NCBI RefSeq assembly: GCF_003515775.1
Contig: NZ_QWEI01000004.1
Coordinates: 246,589-310,588, forward strand
Reading direction: 5' to 3'
DNA length: 64,000 bases
From: Ureibacillus yapensis
GTDB taxonomy: Bacteria; Bacillota; Bacilli; Bacillales_A; Planococcaceae
The position numbers were made by a program, and so were the translations under genes. Below the pieces are notes generated by a model. That model was not told the origin of the DNA. It worked only from the letters and a program-made list of their open reading frames with translations, and ran no database searches. Positions 38,280 through 47,511 of the stretch are shown here, one piece after another. Within the stretch, counting starts at the first letter, position 1. Every line of letters starts with the position of its first letter.

Positions 38280-38768
38280 ATGGACAGTTCAGTTTGGAAA
38301 GGATCTCCCTCATATTCACATGGAGTAGAGGGAAGAGAGGAATTCAGAAGATGGAGTGCATTGGACCCTAAATCTTCACATCCATTAGATAGAGACGGTG
38401 ATATTTCAAATGATTTGGAAGGTGTAATTGAAAACATCCAACAATCATTTGAACAAATTATTGTCATTGATTCTGCAGATGTTACAGTGACGACAACTGA
38501 TAATCAGGCTGCGGTTTCCCTTCAAGTTGCACTTCAAGCAGCAATTGCCTTAGTGATCAGCATTTCAATTGCGGATAGCCAACAGGCGGAAAGAATAACA
38601 CAGGATTTATTGGCTAGAATTAGAACTCAACAAGTCAACAGACAACAGACGATTATTGAGAATTCAAGAGGTGTCACTGTTACAACAACTGATAATGATT
38701 TAGTCGTAAATATTCAATTATTATTACAAGTATTAATTGCGCTAATCGTAAGAATTGATATTCTGTAA
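38280..38768 (+). CDS. cotX: Spore coat protein CotX family
   Basis: A 162-aa protein with two Spore_CotX repeats. Repeat 1 is IVIDSADVTVTTTDNQAAVSLQ (from ~residue 60). Repeat 2 is TIIENSRGVTVTTTDNDLVVNIQ (from ~125). Each is followed by a hydrophobic LQ(V/A)xxAxIALV stretch. The N-terminus is hydrophilic with a SYSHGVEGREEFRRW segment. It belongs to the insoluble coat fraction. ATG after ATAGGAGG; terminator follows. Confidence 0.9.
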   Translation: MDSSVWKGSPSYSHGVEGREEFRRWSALDPKSSHPLDRDGDISNDLEGVIENIQQSFEQIIVIDSADVTVTTTDNQAAVSLQVALQAAIALVISISIADSQQAERITQDLLARIRTQQVNRQQTIIENSRGVTVTTTDNDLVVNIQLLLQVLIALIVRIDIL

Positions 38769-38781
38769 AATTCGCCATCAT

Positions 38782-38820
38782 AAACCTTCTTAAGGAATAA
38801 AATCTTTAAGAAGGTTTTTT
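38782..38820 (+). terminator. Terminator of the cotX operon
   Basis: AAACCTTCTTAA (38782-38793) pairs perfectly with TTAAGAAGGTTT (38806-38817), followed by Ts. Confidence 0.88.
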
Positions 38821-38880
38821 ATTTATACATGAACGATGGTAAGCCTATAATGTTAAAAAAATCAAAATTAGGTGATATGG

Positions 38881-39378
38881 ATGAAAAAAGAGCTGGGAAA
38901 AGTTTGGCTTGGGGTTGCAGGAGTGGTCATAAACAAAGAAGGGAAGTGGCTTGTAGTAAAAAAGAAATATAGCGGCTTAAAAGGAGTTTGGTCATTGCCA
39001 GCCGGATTTGTTCAGCCGGGAGAAACGGCCGATCATGCAATTGTAAGGGAAGTGAAAGAAGAGACGGGCATTGATTGTGAAGTCTCGGGGTTGATTGGTT
39101 TCCGTACAGGGGTTATACGGCAGGATATTAGTGATAATATGGCCATTTTTTGTTGCACGCCGCACGATGATCGGCAAGCAATTGCCATCCAGGAACTCGA
39201 ATTATCGGACGTTCGCTGGTTGTCGGTTGAAGAGATTGTGCATAGCGGAGAAGCGTCGGTCATGCTGGAAGAAATGGCTGGCCATGAGCTGATCCAGCAT
39301 CAACTATTCAAAAAAGAAGGAATCAACCCAGGCGATGTGTTTGAATATTCGTCCTACAAGCTATTCTTCAACAAATAA
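38881..39378 (+). CDS. NUDIX hydrolase
   Basis: A 165-aa protein with a full Nudix box, GFVQPGETADHAIVREVKEETGID (~residues 41-64), including the REVKEE metal-binding core. It hydrolyses a nucleoside diphosphate linked to another moiety; the substrate cannot be told from sequence. ATG 38881 is 5 nt after AGGTGA; GTG 38872 lies inside that site. Monocistronic. Confidence 0.87.
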   Translation: MKKELGKVWLGVAGVVINKEGKWLVVKKKYSGLKGVWSLPAGFVQPGETADHAIVREVKEETGIDCEVSGLIGFRTGVIRQDISDNMAIFCCTPHDDRQAIAIQELELSDVRWLSVEEIVHSGEASVMLEEMAGHELIQHQLFKKEGINPGDVFEYSSYKLFFNK

Positions 39379-39535
39379 ATCATGAGTGATAAAAATGTTT
39401 ATGGAATTCATGATTTAACGAATGGATTCATATCTTTTGGTAGAGTGCTCGAGCCACTTGATTTAATAAAATAGTGTAATTCATAAGCCCGGTTATTGGA
39501 TTTTCATTTACTATTCAAGACAAATGGGGGATATT

Positions 39536-41332
39536 ATGAATGCGTTATCAATTGTAATCGGTGCAATTTGTGTTCTTATTATAGGCTATCGCTTATATGG
39601 CTATTTTTTTACGAAAAAGGTATTAATGATTAATGATAACAGCCCAACTCCTGCTCACGCACTGAATGACGGGAAAGATTATGTACCGACGAATAAATGG
39701 GTTGCCTTTGGTCATCACTTTGCGGCAATCGCTGCAGCAGGGCCGCTTGTCGGGCCGGTGTTGGCTGCCCAATTTGGTTACCTTCCGGGACTGTTATGGC
39801 TGTTGATTGGTGCGGTCATTGGCGGGGCTGTGCATGATGCGGTTGTGTTGTTTGCATCCATGAAGCGCGGCGGCAAATCGCTATCGGAAGTAATGAAGGA
39901 AGAACTCGGTCCGGTCGCTGGTTTTTGTACGGGTCTAGCCATGTTATTCATTATTACGATTACGATGGCAGGGTTATCGATGGTTGTTTTGGGAGCGTTG
40001 GAGCGCAATCCTTGGGGAACATTTGCCGTGGCGATTACAATTCCTATCGCCATGTTGGTAGGCATCGCTTATAAAAAGACGGGAAATTTGCTCATTACGA
40101 GTGCATTCGGCTTTATTCTTCTAATGATTGGCGTTTTTGTAGGACCTTATATTCAAGGAACGGCTCTGGGTGATTTTTTAACATTTGATCGCCAAACATT
40201 AGCCATTATCTTGCCGGTTTACGCATTCTTTGCTGCCGCGCTGCCTGTTTGGTTTTTGCTGGCACCGCGCGATTATTTAAGCAGTTTTATGAAAATTGGG
40301 GTATTCATCGCACTGATTGTTGGTGTTTTCTTCGTTAACCCGGTCATTCAATTTCCGGCAGTAACGGAATTCATTCACGGTGGGGGACCAATAGTAGCGG
40401 GTCCGGTATGGCCTTTTGTTTCCATTACTATTGCTTGCGGCGCCATTTCCGGATTCCATGCATTTATCGGTTCCGGTACGACGCCCAAGATGTTAAATCG
40501 CTGGGAAGATATAAGAGTGGTTGGATTTGGGGCCATGCTTGTGGAGAGTTTAGTAGGAGTCATGGCCTTAATCGCAGCGACTTCTCTGCATCCGGGAGAT
40601 TATTTTGCAATCAATGCAAATCCCGCGGTTTTTGCCACTTTAGGGATGGATACAGTGAATCTGGCGTCGCTATCACAAAGCATCGGGATGGATCTTGAAG
40701 GGCGTACTGGAGGGGGCGTATCCTTGGCAGTGGGAATGACGCAAATCTTTACCGGCATTCCTTGGTTTAGCGGATTATCTTCTTATTTCTATCAATTTGT
40801 CATTATGTTTGAAGCGGTGTTTATTTTAACGGCAATCGACGCAGGCACGCGGGTCGCTCGTTATTTAATTCAAGACTTTTTGGGTGATGTGGTAAAGCCA
40901 TTAAAGCGAACAGACTGGCTGCCGGGTACAATCTTTGCAAGTGCATTGGCATGTTTCTTGTGGGGGTATTTATTATACTCTGGAGAAATCGGACCAATTT
41001 GGGCATTATTTGGCGTATCCAATCAACTCATGGCATCCATTGGCTTAGTTGTGGGGGCAACCGTCATTTTAAAGATGGCTTCGAAGAGAATTTATGTGCT
41101 CACTTGCTTAATTCCGCTCATTTACTTGTATATCACTGTCAATGTGGCAGGGATTTGGATGGTGAAAAATGTTTACTGGAATAGTTTAGCAGCGGGATAC
41201 TCCGTTCTGAATGGCGTGCTGTCGATTATTATGCTAATATTGGGTCTCATTATTGTTGTAACGGCAGTGAAAAAATGGATTTACCTGTGGAATAGTCCCC
41301 GTTTCGTAAATGGCAAAGCGATTCGGGTTTAG
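39536..41332 (+). CDS. cstA: Carbon starvation protein CstA family transporter
   Basis: A 598-aa membrane protein with about 16-18 hydrophobic segments. CstA signatures include KDYVPTNKWVAFGHHFAAIAAAGPLVGPVLAAQ near the N-terminus and IACGAISGFHAFIGSGTTPKML. Characterised members import peptides or pyruvate. Start ATG 39536 is chosen because GGGGGAT precedes it; an in-frame ATG at 39524 overlaps that site. It has its own terminator. The 145 bp upstream show no regulator site I can name. Confidence 0.92.
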   Translation: MNALSIVIGAICVLIIGYRLYGYFFTKKVLMINDNSPTPAHALNDGKDYVPTNKWVAFGHHFAAIAAAGPLVGPVLAAQFGYLPGLLWLLIGAVIGGAVHDAVVLFASMKRGGKSLSEVMKEELGPVAGFCTGLAMLFIITITMAGLSMVVLGALERNPWGTFAVAITIPIAMLVGIAYKKTGNLLITSAFGFILLMIGVFVGPYIQGTALGDFLTFDRQTLAIILPVYAFFAAALPVWFLLAPRDYLSSFMKIGVFIALIVGVFFVNPVIQFPAVTEFIHGGGPIVAGPVWPFVSITIACGAISGFHAFIGSGTTPKMLNRWEDIRVVGFGAMLVESLVGVMALIAATSLHPGDYFAINANPAVFATLGMDTVNLASLSQSIGMDLEGRTGGGVSLAVGMTQIFTGIPWFSGLSSYFYQFVIMFEAVFILTAIDAGTRVARYLIQDFLGDVVKPLKRTDWLPGTIFASALACFLWGYLLYSGEIGPIWALFGVSNQLMASIGLVVGATVILKMASKRIYVLTCLIPLIYLYITVNVAGIWMVKNVYWNSLAAGYSVLNGVLSIIMLILGLIIVVTAVKKWIYLWNSPRFVNGKAIRV

Positions 41333-41385
41333 GGTGCTTGATAATAGAATGTCCTTAAGCTAGTAGATATGCAGGAAAAAGTTTT

Positions 41386-41420
41386 AACAACCCGACTAGG
41401 TTTGGTCGGGTTGTTTTTTT
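41386..41420 (+). terminator. Terminator of cstA
   Basis: AACAACCCGAC (41386-41396) pairs with GTCGGGTTGTT (41405-41415), followed by seven Ts. Confidence 0.9.
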
Positions 41421-41467
41421 CTATTAATAGAGAAGTATAAAACTAATAACATCGAAGTTTAGCCGCT

Positions 41468-41881
41468 GCTAAACGCCCATTTGAGATGGGGCTTGCTTGA
41501 AATGGTCATTAAGAAGGTTGCTAAATGCCCGTTTGAGCTGAGGTTTGCTTGAAATGGTCATTAAGACGGTCTCTAAACGCCCGTTTGACCTAAAGATTGC
41601 TTGAAATGGTGATTAAGAAGGTTACTAAACGCCCGATTGAGCTGAGGCTTGCTTAAAAAGGTCATTAAGACGGTCTCTAAACGCCCGTTTGACCTAAAGA
41701 TTGCTTGAAACTGTCATTAAGGAAGTTGCTAAACGCCCGTTTGAGCTGAGGCTTGCTTAAAAAGGTCATTAAGGAGGCCGCTAAATGCCCGTTTGAGCTG
41801 AGGTTTGCTTGAAACGGTAATTAAGGCAGCTGCTAAATCCCCGTTTAACCTGAAGATAGCTTAAAACAGGCTTTTAGCCGC
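41468..41881. repeat. Tandem array of eight ~52-bp units, noncoding
   Basis: Units start at 41468, 41520, 41572, 41624, 41676, 41728, 41780 and 41832. Each reads roughly (G/T/A)CTAAACGCCCGTTTGA(G/C)CT...GCTTG(A)AA...GGTCATTAAG. Units 3 and 5 (ACCTAAAGATTG type) interleave with GAGCTGAGG-type units, giving a partial 104-bp higher period. TTTAGCCGCT flanks both ends. No frame stays open. It occupies the 680-bp cstA-yuiB gap; nothing else is visible there. Confidence 0.9.
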
Positions 41882-42020
41882 TCGCTATAGTTCTATAAAA
41901 TACTACAATCCATAGCGTTTTCTTTGAAGAGCATCAAGACAAGCGGTCTTCGCAATTCCGATTGAAAGGGATTGTCATTTCATGTAAACTAATGAGAGGA
42001 AAACGGAGGTTATACATAAT

Positions 42021-42350
42021 ATGAGTGGTTCAGTTTCGTTGGTCCAATTAATCATCTCGATCGTTCTGTTCTTCGTCATGTTTTTTGGAATTGGTTTCCT
42101 CTTAAACATGTTATTGCGCATGACTTGGTTAATGGCCGTTGTTTATCCTGTTGTCGTTATTTTTATTATTGATGAAGTAAGTTTCCTAGATTATATTTTT
42201 AAACCGGGTACAGCTTTCCCAGCCTTAGTGGATAAAATACTGGCATTGCACGCCGTTGATATCTCTATCCTGCTGGGCGGCTTTGCGGGTGCCATTGTTG
42301 CCGGGATTGTAATGATTTATCTTCGCAAAGCTGGATATCGAATGTTTTAA
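42021..42350 (+). CDS. yuiB: YuiB-like membrane protein
   Basis: A 109-aa protein with three predicted membrane segments (about residues 7-28, 33-51 and 80-102), matching the YuiB family from memory. Function unknown. ATG is preceded by AACGGAGGT. It precedes convergent yuiD, as in B. subtilis. Confidence 0.8.
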   Translation: MSGSVSLVQLIISIVLFFVMFFGIGFLLNMLLRMTWLMAVVYPVVVIFIIDEVSFLDYIFKPGTAFPALVDKILALHAVDISILLGGFAGAIVAGIVMIYLRKAGYRMF

Positions 42351-42401
42351 CTTCATTCGGCACATGATATTTAAGTATTTCAAAGTAAGGGCATTAAAAT
42401 A

Positions 42402-42436
42402 AAAAAACTGACTCTGCTCATGAGTCAGTTTTTTTA
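42402..42436. terminator. Bidirectional terminator between yuiB and yuiD
   Basis: AAAAAACTGACTC (42402-42414) pairs perfectly with GAGTCAGTTTTTT (42422-42434). T tracts flank it on both strands. Confidence 0.9.
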
Positions 42437-42437
42437 T

Positions 42438-42914
42438 TTACAGAATAAGCGTATAGAAGATAATGGCGATGAGTATTCCGGTTAATGCTCCCATAAAGAC
42501 TTCACTGGGTTTATGCCCAAGCAATGTTTTTAACTCCTTGATTTTTTCCTTTTCATCTTTTTCCGGCCAATGTTTGACTTCACGGAAAAAAATCGTTAGC
42601 TCATTGCGAATGTTGTTAATGATCATGGCATGCTGGCCGGCTTGCCATCGTACACCGGTCGCATCATACATGACGATGCTTGCAAACATGGCCGCAACTG
42701 CAAAGGTAGGTGAATCGAGCCCTGTTTCAAAGCCCACCGCGGTCGCCAGGCTTGTTACAGCTGCTGAGTGGGAACTTGGCATTCCACCAGTGGAAGTCAT
42801 TAATGACCAATCCAATTTTTTGGTAGCAATTAAATGAATGGGAACTTTCACGAATTGCGCAAAAAGAATGGAAAAAATGGATAAAAGTATGGGTGTATTT
42901 TGAAGGAGTGCCAA
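42438..42914 (-). CDS. yuiD: Divergent PAP2 family protein YuiD (DUF212)
   Basis: A 158-aa membrane protein. GGMPSSHSAAVTSLATAVG (~43-61) is the divergent-PAP2 motif, with VMYDATGVRWQAGQHA following. Three to four membrane segments. It resembles acid phosphatase/vanadium haloperoxidase-like proteins; activity untested. TTG start is assumed (AAGGTAGGG about 10 nt upstream). Confidence 0.85.
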   Translation of the reverse strand: MALLQNTPILLSIFSILFAQFVKVPIHLIATKKLDWSLMTSTGGMPSSHSAAVTSLATAVGFETGLDSPTFAVAAMFASIVMYDATGVRWQAGQHAMIINNIRNELTIFFREVKHWPEKDEKEKIKELKTLLGHKPSEVFMGALTGILIAIIFYTLIL

Positions 42915-43064
42915 AACAAAAAATCCCTACCTTTCTTAAGCTTTGTTTAAAGTATAGCATAACTGCACGGATTGAATTCAATGATGATGCATTCGTTATT
43001 CGAACTATTCGATAAATAGGTGCATCTTTATTATAATAACTAGATAAATGGAGGGATTTTCAAG

Positions 43065-44573
43065 ATGAAGATAGTAAAAGAAGCCAAAACTTTTCAACAA
43101 GTGAATACGGAATTATTAATCGTGGGTGTTCAAAAAAATTGCGACCACATTCAAGGATGGAATGATTTTGTTTCATTTTACGGTGAATCTATTGAAGAAT
43201 GGATTCGTTCGGGCGATATTGATACAGAACGAAAAAAGATGACAAGGATTCCCTATACAGGGGACAATGGCCAACTAAAACGTGTATTATTCGTTGGGCT
43301 GGGAGATACGAAAACATTAACGGAGAATGAGTTAAGAGAAACATTTGGATTGGTCGGGAACCAGTTGCGGGCTTTAAAAGCGAACGAATTTACCATTTGG
43401 CTGGAATCCTTTACGGCTAGTCCAATCGATGAAAACGATATTGCCTTTTTATTTGCGGAAGGAACAGGTATGGGGTTCTATCAGGTGCCAAATTATAAAA
43501 CGTCTTCCAATGAAGTAGATGCTTATCTGGATGCCGTGCATTTTGTAACGAATGCAGATATCGATGAAATTGCGGCAAGTTATAAAGTAGGATCAGTTTA
43601 TGCCGATGCAGTAAACGAAGCACGTACGTTGGTGAATTTGCCCCCGAACTTATTAACGGCAACGGAACTTGGCCATTACGCGCAACAGTTAGCGAAAAAA
43701 TATAATTTTGAAGTGGAAATTTTAACAAAGCAAGAGCTTGAGGAACTGGGAATGGGCGGTATTTTAAGCGTCAATAAAGGTTCGGTTGAGGAACCGCGGT
43801 TAATTACCATCAAGTATCAGGCAACTGAAAAGTGGGAAGATGCCATTGGATTAGTAGGAAAAGGTGTTACCTATGATACTGGCGGGTACTCTATCAAACC
43901 GAAAACAGGCATGGTTGGCATGAAAGGCGATATGGGCGGTGCAGCAGCGGTTCTCGGTGCTATGCAAATTATTGGGGAAGTGCGTCCCGATAAAAATGTC
44001 GTGGCAGTCATTGGGTCAACGGATAATATGATTTCAGGAGATGCCTTAAAACCGGATGATGTGATTACCATGTATAGCGGCAAGACGGTGGAAGTGTTAA
44101 ATACCGATGCAGAAGGGCGTCTAGTTCTGGCAGATGCGGTGACCTATGCAAAACAGCAGGGAGCAACTACGCTAATTGATGTGGCTACATTAACTGGTGG
44201 CGTCATTACAGCGCTGGGTTATGATAAAACGGGGGCATTGACAAATAACGAAGCTCTCTTTGATGCCTTTATAGAAGCAAGTATCGAAACCGGTGAATTT
44301 GTTTGGGGAATGCCTCTTACCGAAAAAGATAAAAAACGAATCCGCAAATCGGATGTGGCCGATTTAAATAACTCTCCGGGCAGTGATGGCCACATGATCT
44401 TTGGCGGTGGATTTGTCGGCGAATTTGTAGAAAATACACCTTGGATTCACTTAGATATCGCGGGAACTTCGGATGCTGCAAATGCCTATGATTTAGGTCC
44501 AAAAGGAGGAACAGGCGTCATGGTCAGAACTCTCGCAACTTTTGTCGAGAGGCTAGGTGAACAAGACAGTTAA
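43065..44573 (+). CDS. pepA: Leucyl aminopeptidase PepA (M17)
   Basis: A 502-aa M17 aminopeptidase. The N-terminal macro-like domain is followed by the catalytic part with GKGVTYDTGGYSIKP (metal/catalytic Lys region), GDMGGAAAVLGAM and the signature NTDAEGRL (~345-352). It binds two divalent metals and removes N-terminal residues from peptides. Usual length. ATG follows TGGAGGG. Corresponds to B. subtilis yuiE. Confidence 0.95.
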   Translation: MKIVKEAKTFQQVNTELLIVGVQKNCDHIQGWNDFVSFYGESIEEWIRSGDIDTERKKMTRIPYTGDNGQLKRVLFVGLGDTKTLTENELRETFGLVGNQLRALKANEFTIWLESFTASPIDENDIAFLFAEGTGMGFYQVPNYKTSSNEVDAYLDAVHFVTNADIDEIAASYKVGSVYADAVNEARTLVNLPPNLLTATELGHYAQQLAKKYNFEVEILTKQELEELGMGGILSVNKGSVEEPRLITIKYQATEKWEDAIGLVGKGVTYDTGGYSIKPKTGMVGMKGDMGGAAAVLGAMQIIGEVRPDKNVVAVIGSTDNMISGDALKPDDVITMYSGKTVEVLNTDAEGRLVLADAVTYAKQQGATTLIDVATLTGGVITALGYDKTGALTNNEALFDAFIEASIETGEFVWGMPLTEKDKKRIRKSDVADLNNSPGSDGHMIFGGGFVGEFVENTPWIHLDIAGTSDAANAYDLGPKGGTGVMVRTLATFVERLGEQDS

Positions 44574-44668
44574 AATCCTTCTTAAGTAACTATAAATCTA
44601 GTGGGCATATTGCATAGCTATCTTTTCTTTTCTAACATATGTTACAAAAGAAAAGGAGGTAGATGTTA

Positions 44669-44872
44669 TTGGTAAATTATTATGGTGGTTATCCTGGCTA
44701 TGGCGGTGGGTTTTCGGGATTCGGCTATCCATTCCTCGGGGGCTTTTTAGGTGGCCTACTCGGTAACGTAATTTATCCTGACCGCTATTACGGCAGACCA
44801 TACCCATATCCATACTATCCATATTACCCACATAGACACCACCATCATCACCATCATAGAAGATATTATTAA
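44669..44872 (+). CDS. Small Gly/Tyr/Pro-rich, His-tailed protein
   Basis: A 67-aa low-complexity protein. NYYGGYPGYGGGFSGFGYP leads into a GGFLGGLLGN core, then RPYPYPYYPYYP and a basic tail with seven consecutive histidines and RRYY. I chose TTG 44669 because AAGGAGGT (44653-44660) is 8 nt away; ATG 44663 is too close. Its composition resembles small spore coat or inner-spore proteins and suggests Tyr cross-linking or metal binding, but no family is recognised. Confidence 0.6.
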   Translation: MVNYYGGYPGYGGGFSGFGYPFLGGFLGGLLGNVIYPDRYYGRPYPYPYYPYYPHRHHHHHHHRRYY

Positions 44873-44883
44873 TGGACGAAATG

Positions 44884-44913
44884 AAGCGCGAACGAAAAGT
44901 TCGCGCTTTTTTA
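44884..44913 (+). terminator. Terminator after the Gly/Tyr/His-rich gene
   Basis: AAGCGCGAAC pairs with GTTCGCGCTT around GAAAA, followed by Ts. Confidence 0.88.
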
Positions 44914-45279
44914 CTTTATCTTCTGCTCTTTTTTCATGCGTTCAATTTCTGGTTTTAAATCATCACGGACAGTGCCTGACCAAGGTTTGACACCTGCAAT
45001 ATAAGAGGAACGGCTCATAATATGGCCGCCCACGGGACTCGTGATGAACAAGAAAAGTATGCCTAAAAGAATCGTTGGATTAAAATGGTCCCTTATTAAC
45101 CAAAAGTGCAAGAAGACGCCAAGCAATATACACATCACACCCAAAGTGGAACTTTTTGACGCGGCATGTGCACGTGTATATAAATCAGGCAATCTTAATA
45201 ATCCAATGGCCGAGACGACAATAAAAACCAATCCGGCGGCAATAAAGAAAACAACAAGTATGTTAGCGAGAATCGTCAC
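44911..45279 (-). CDS. mrpG: Na+/H+ antiporter subunit MrpG
   Basis: A 122-aa MnhG/PhaG subunit with three membrane segments and the family stretch GLLRLPDLYTRAHAASKSSTLG. Last gene of mrpABCDEFG. GTG start after AAAGGAG, overlapping the mrpF end by 17 bp. The basic C-terminus is cytosolic. Confidence 0.92.
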   Translation of the reverse strand: MTILANILVVFFIAAGLVFIVVSAIGLLRLPDLYTRAHAASKSSTLGVMCILLGVFLHFWLIRDHFNPTILLGILFLFITSPVGGHIMSRSSYIAGVKPWSGTVRDDLKPEIERMKKEQKIK

Positions 45280-45544
45280 GAGTAATGATATCTCCTTTCT
45301 CTATGAATTTAGAGAAGGCAATCGTTCCAACGAAAGACAAAATCGCCAGCAATAAAATAATTTCCAAGAAGAAGCTGGAATCAACTACCACGGATAATAG
45401 TCCAACCAAACAGATCAGTGCAACCCCAATTGTGTCCAATGCCACAACTCGGTCGGAAGGAGTTGGGCCTTTCACAATCCGATAGAGCAGTGCAACCATG
45501 GTTAGAACTACAATGACAATGGCTGCCCAAAGAAAATACGTCAT
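45263..45544 (-). CDS. mrpF: Na+/H+ antiporter subunit MrpF
   Basis: A 93-aa MnhF/PhaF subunit with three membrane helices and the segment KGPTPSDRVVALDTIG. It overlaps mrpE by 4 bp and mrpG by 17 bp. In Bacillus, MrpF also affects cholate efflux. ATG follows GGAGGTGAG. Confidence 0.92.
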   Translation of the reverse strand: MTYFLWAAIVIVVLTMVALLYRIVKGPTPSDRVVALDTIGVALICLVGLLSVVVDSSFFLEIILLLAILSFVGTIAFSKFIEKGDIITRDDSR

Positions 45545-46020
45545 GAACGGCTCACCTCCAAGATTGCTTTTTCAAAAGAATTTTTTATCGAATCAATGGT
45601 TTCATCAATATCATTGCTGTCGATTACGTGTATAAACAAAGATTTGGAATCATCCGAAACATGCACGACTACCGTACCGGGCGTAAGAGTAATTAAACTC
45701 GATAGCAAGGTAATTTCCCATTCTTCTTTTAACACCGTGTCATATTTAAAAAAGGCTGGCTGCAATTGAAGCTTGGGCTGAATAACAAGCTTTAAGACGG
45801 AAATGTTCGCCAGAATCAGTTCTTTAATAAACAAAATCGTTAATTTAACTACTGCCCATAGCTGATCAATATATAATCGCGATTTGAAAAATTTTCGCAG
45901 GGCGAGAATCACCAATATTCCCAATAAGTAGCCGATGATAAAACGGGAAACTGAATAGTTGGAAGATAAAAACATCCATAAAAATGCCAGAAATAGATTT
46001 AATAAAATTTGAAAGGACAT
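45541..46020 (-). CDS. mrpE: Na+/H+ antiporter subunit MrpE
   Basis: A 159-aa MnhE/PhaE subunit. Two to three N-terminal membrane segments (NLFLAFLWMFLSSNYS) are followed by a cytosolic domain with SLITLTPGTVVVHVSDD. ATG 46020 directly abuts the mrpD stop, with AAGGAGGAG upstream. Confidence 0.92.
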   Translation of the reverse strand: MSFQILLNLFLAFLWMFLSSNYSVSRFIIGYLLGILVILALRKFFKSRLYIDQLWAVVKLTILFIKELILANISVLKLVIQPKLQLQPAFFKYDTVLKEEWEITLLSSLITLTPGTVVVHVSDDSKSLFIHVIDSNDIDETIDSIKNSFEKAILEVSRS

Positions 46021-47511
46021 TTATTCTCCTCCTTTCATGACTTCATCTGTGTAGATGGATGGATCATTTAAAATCTTTGCTGCATCGTCCATGAATGGCA
46101 TAAACCATTCCGTACCCACGCCATAGAAGATGGATACTACTACTAAAATCATCGTTGGAACAAAGAGCCGGTTATATTTTGCTTTTTGTACAGCTTCATT
46201 AAGTACGCCTTGTTGTCCCCAAAAGGCATAAATAAATATACGAATAACGGACAATAACACCACAATGCTGGAAGCCAATATAAAGATGCTTGACCATATG
46301 TTGCCTGCTTCAAAGCCCCCTTGTACAATGAGAAGCTTTCCAATGAACCCGCTTAGTGGAGGAACGCCAGCTAAACCGAGGGCTGCGATGAGATAAAACC
46401 AGCCAAGTGCGGGATAGGTTTTCATGAGCCCGCCCATTTTTCGTAAATTCGTTGTTCCTGTCACGTAAATTATAATCCCGATTAACATGAAAAGAGCCGC
46501 CTTGATGATCATGTCATGTACTAAGTAGAGCATGGCTCCTTTTAAAGCAACTTCGTTCATCTGTGCCACACCAAATAAAATGACACCTACAGCAATGACG
46601 ATATTATAGATGATGATTTGTTTTACATCAAAATACGCTAATGCGCCGATACTTCCAGCAATGATCGTAAGAATGGATAAAACCAGCAGCAGATTATGCG
46701 TAAAGCTTATGTCGTGTGTAAAGAAGAGTGTATATGTACGAGTAATTGCATAAACACCAACTTTAGTCAACAATGCCCCAAACAGCGCGAGCACGGGAAT
46801 CGGCGGAGCCGAATAAGCGCTTGGCAACCAGAAATAAAGCGGGAAGATGGCTGCTTTCATTCCAAAGACCAGCAGGAATAAGACGGCAATGACCGTTAGA
46901 ATTCCCGGTTGGTTTACCTCCGCAATTTTCAACGAAATGTCTGCCATGCTTAACGTTCCAACAACGGAATAAAGAAAAGCAACCGTTATAACAAAGAAGG
47001 CAGAAGAGAGTACATTGATTAATATATATTTGATGGGCTCCCGCAATTGCACTTTTTCTCCGCCCAGCACAATCAGTAAGTATGACGCCATCAATAATAC
47101 TTCAAAGAATACGAAAAGGTTGAAAATATCGCCCGTTGTAAAGGCTCCGTTTACCCCCGTAATTATAAACAATACACCGGGATAGTAGAAGAACTGTTCG
47201 CGTTCTTTTCCAATGGACTCGAATCCGTACCAGACGATAAAGAAAGTAAGAACCAAAGTTGTTAAAACCAGAATGGCAGAAACCATATCCGATACCATGG
47301 TAATCCCGAAAGGTGCTGGCCAACTGCCCAAAGTGACCGTTTGCGGTCCATTTTCATGGACATTCATCACAAGTGCCGCGGCACATAAAATGGATAGAAA
47401 TAATCCCAAAAGTGTGGTGATGCGCTGATAGGATATCTTTTTTTGGCCAAACATCAAGATCATGCCGAAGAAAAATGGAATGAGAATCGGCAGCAAAAGA
47501 AAGTTATTCAA
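46021..47511 (-). CDS. mrpD: Na+/H+ antiporter subunit MrpD
   Basis: A 496-aa proton-translocating subunit homologous to complex I NuoM/N (Proton_antipo_M). About 14 membrane segments, with SAYSAPPIPVLALFGALLTKVGVYA and YLVHDMIIKAALFMLIG carrying the conserved lysines. I chose TTG at 47511, 9 nt after AAGGA; the in-frame GTG at 47520 touches that site. It overlaps the mrpC end by 8 bp. Confidence 0.93.
   Translation of the reverse strand: MNNFLLLPILIPFFFGMILMFGQKKISYQRITTLLGLFLSILCAAALVMNVHENGPQTVTLGSWPAPFGITMVSDMVSAILVLTTLVLTFFIVWYGFESIGKEREQFFYYPGVLFIITGVNGAFTTGDIFNLFVFFEVLLMASYLLIVLGGEKVQLREPIKYILINVLSSAFFVITVAFLYSVVGTLSMADISLKIAEVNQPGILTVIAVLFLLVFGMKAAIFPLYFWLPSAYSAPPIPVLALFGALLTKVGVYAITRTYTLFFTHDISFTHNLLLVLSILTIIAGSIGALAYFDVKQIIIYNIVIAVGVILFGVAQMNEVALKGAMLYLVHDMIIKAALFMLIGIIIYVTGTTNLRKMGGLMKTYPALGWFYLIAALGLAGVPPLSGFIGKLLIVQGGFEAGNIWSSIFILASSIVVLLSVIRIFIYAFWGQQGVLNEAVQKAKYNRLFVPTMILVVVSIFYGVGTEWFMPFMDDAAKILNDPSIYTDEVMKGGE

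Noticed and set aside
41468..41881. Repeat array as a CRISPR
   Set aside because: The 52-bp units abut directly, with no unique spacers, no palindromic short repeat and no cas genes nearby.
44663..44872. Histidine run as vector contamination
   Set aside because: The run is embedded in a natural Gly/Tyr-rich ORF with a Bacillales ribosome site and terminator, and flanking genes are syntenic.
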